Assembly: GCA_000499405.2 (NCBI GenBank)
Contig: HG738137.1
Span: forward strand, 18,436,581-18,500,580
Direction of reading: 5' to 3'
Length of the DNA stretch: 64,000 nt
Source of the DNA: Onchocerca volvulus
Lineage: Eukaryota; Nematoda; Chromadorea; Rhabditida; Onchocercidae
The position numbers were made by a program, and so were the translations under genes. Below, one piece after another: positions 62,101-64,000 of this stretch; position 1 is the stretch's first letter; each line of letters starts with the position of its first letter. The notes under the pieces were generated by a model. It was not told the DNA's origin. It ran no database searches and saw only the letters and a list, made by a program, of their open reading frames with translations.

Positions 62101-63716
62101 GATTCCTTCCGAACGACCAGAACTGAAGCCAAATTCAGTTATATGGAGATTGCGTTGTTCTTTCAAAAAAGTTCGTTCACGTTGCATTTCGAGATGTTTC
62201 ATGTCCTCAGACGATAACTTGCTAACATTCACTGAAACCAGAATTTCAATTAATACTCACTCAGATGGATGATTCAAAAAGCAGCAAATAAATTTAAAAC
62301 TTGAAAATTATAACTATACTCCTCTAATACAACTGGTCTTACTCCCACAAATTTAAAAAGACAGATATTACAAAAAAAAAAAAAGAAAAAAGAAAAAAAA
62401 AACCAACATCTTTCACCCTCTTCTATTTCAAAATAGCGAATTTCAACAAGTTCTTGTCCGTGTTCATCAGCAAAACGTATCTTTCGATTACCAATTGGCA
62501 TAATATCTGGTTCCTCTACCAGCACTCCTTTTTTTTCATCTACCGATCCCTCATCCTGCTTGTCTTTATTAAGTGATCTTGAAGTATCACTGTATAATCC
62601 TTCCTGAAGAAAAATTGTTGAATGATTTTCCAAATCAAAGGAAGCTTTATAACAATCCAAAAATCAAAAAATATAAGTGTGAATTATCAATACAACGCAT
62701 GAAATCGGAAAAGCAATTTTTGTTTTTCAAAACTGCAAAGACTGGTTTCATAAAATCGAAATTATCATGCAAGTAAAGAAATAGAAAAAAATTAAACTAT
62801 TATAACTTATCAACTTCCATACTTTCATGAACTTTAAATCTAATATAAAACACAATTATGATTCAATTTAATGTAATCATAATTTAACATGGTGTAATAA
62901 TTATCCATTTTATTACTACGGAGACTACATGACTCAAAACTTCTCTATTTGTTTCATAATAAGAACCACTAAACAGATATCTAAATCTGAAATTCAAAAA
63001 TTTTAAATCATAAAAAACATCCAACCATAACGCTTGGTATAACAGACGTCGATGGTTTCAAATTCAACGTCGATCGTTTTTTTGCTTGTTTTGGGAGCGC
63101 TTTTTTATTCACTGGATCCATCAAAGCATCCATAAATGTATTGCTCATCATTACTCCTGTAAATCACTAAGTTTAGATTCAGTAAGAATTGAAAGCTATA
63201 CACTACGTCTTTACAAAAATGGTAACGTTAACCAAAGAAGTAAACGACGAATACTATTCTTTCAATTGGAAAGTAAAGACTACAAATTTATTGCTGAAGT
63301 TAGGATTTTTTTTATCAAAAATAAAATATTGAAATGTAAGACATACTTGCAGGAGTATTCGATACAGGTTTTTTGTCAGAAAATGGTACGGATGAGAGAG
63401 GAGGTGAAGTATTAACTGTTAATATTTTCGGTATACTGCTTGAAACACCTATAATGTCAAAAAAATCAGAAATGTCACAGCATGAAAAAGACATACAATT
63501 AACTCGGAGTTGGCGTGCTAGAAATAACAATTCAAGACACTGCAAATAATAATTATGAACTGGAAATAAACTACTCTAAATTATAAAAGGAAGACGTACC
63601 GGTGCGTTTTTTGGCATCCAGTAATGCCTTGCTAGGCAAACTGCTTTTCTTTTTGGACGTTGCCACTGTGCTCGTACCGCTTTTGCCTGTTGCAAGTTCA
63701 TCGTCACCTTCCAATC
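59151..63716 (-). CDS. ppp1r10: PNUTS (PP1 nuclear targeting subunit), 3' part
   Basis: Thirteen exons join in phase: 63600-63716, 63347-63448, 63026-63156, 62408-62603, 62089-62231, 61588-61709, 61378-61483, 61186-61275, 60719-60954, 60380-60558, 60026-60218, 59636-59803 and 59151-59499. They give about 710 codons. Conserved blocks in PNUTS order are FMDALMDP, the RVxF-type PP1 docking motif KIRF (62472-62483) within [22 protein letters not shown] then (L)NVSKLSSED, the W-x-L-I-P block with GSQSE and EERQK, an acidic proline segment, and a C-terminal CCCH finger ([20 protein letters not shown]-x7-C-x5-C-x3-H). PNUTS directs PP1 to chromatin and RNA polymerase II termination. The N-terminal TFIIS-like domain lies beyond the right edge, so the gene is partial. 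Unusually, an RD/RS-rich exon ([21 protein letters not shown]) and an acidic 116-residue tail follow the finger. The CCCH exon has a CAGCAG tandem acceptor. Confidence 0.9.
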
Positions 63717-64000
63717 CTAAAATAATCGAAAATAAACACTTGCACTGACTATTAGCTTGCAAATGAAAAATTGTCCGATGATTATACAAGCCAGATGCAA
63801 ATAACCGTATAAATGATACACCCCTCAACTGATGCTCCCAAACTAGCAAACAGCGAATATCATATCTGAATCTTCTGAAGAACGAATAGCATGATGATTT
63901 GCAAAATTAGTAAAGAATCAGAAGCACTGAAGTGCAACTAGGTGAACCATATTTTCTACAGCAACACCGATGAGGTATCACAGTCCTTTGCACGTAACAC
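63717..64000 (-). other. Intron or upstream part of the PNUTS gene
   Basis: The first visible PNUTS exon enters in phase 1 after ATTTTAG, so a further upstream exon must exist. None could be assigned with confidence in the 284 bp before the window edge. Confidence 0.5.

Overview
The window is AT-rich eukaryotic DNA (roughly 70% A+T). Genes are broken into short exons by introns of about 130 bp to several kb, with strong TTTTCAG-type acceptors. Several start codons lie just downstream of an unpaired acceptor, as expected for spliced-leader trans-splicing. The gene families (LOTUS-domain germ-granule type protein, Ly6-like GPI protein, PNUTS, cysteine-run secreted proteins) and the base composition suggest a parasitic nematode, probably clade III/filarial. 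The species is inference. All multi-exon models were built by eye from open frames, splice signals and matching intron phases.

Region 1 (1-24.7 kb) is sparse. It holds three small genes (1112-1858 minus, 11030-11874 minus, 24001-24672 plus), each encoding an Id/Emc-like helix-loop-helix protein. Each has one phase-0 intron at exactly the same place, after the Gln that ends helix 2. The non-coding DNA around them carries about 32 CAGCTG/CAGGTG/CACCTG E-boxes, about eight times the rough chance expectation. I count only about three in the non-coding DNA from 24.7 to 59 kb. The picture is a cluster of HLH antagonist genes in DNA that looks like a bHLH-responsive regulatory landscape. One tRNA-Val(CAC), a pair of small inverted-repeat elements and a foldback also lie here.

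Region 2 (24.7-33.7 kb) has two phase-compatible plus-strand exons of an unrecognised gene, a 197-bp miniature Helitron-like element, and a complete three-exon Ly6/uPAR-fold GPI-anchored protein gene on the minus strand (30933-31957).

Region 3 (33.8-49.1 kb) is best modelled as one plus-strand gene of 21 exons (772 aa). It has an acidic N-terminus, two LOTUS/OST-HTH-like domains, a low-complexity middle and a compact C-terminal block. It resembles the MIP/TDRD5/TDRD7 LOTUS proteins that bind Vasa-type helicases in germ granules. A decayed Helitron (Pif1-type helicase pseudogene plus 3' terminus) sits in its 4.8-kb intron 8. At least two of its introns appear to use GC donors.

Region 4 (52.9-57.7 kb) has two tandem genes for secreted proteins with basic, furin-like sites and long Cys or Gly-Cys runs.

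Region 5 (59.15 kb to the right edge, minus strand) is the 3' part of a PNUTS (PPP1R10) orthologue: a KIRF PP1-docking motif, a CCCH zinc finger and an unusual RS/RD-rich tail. It is cut by the window edge before its N-terminal domain.
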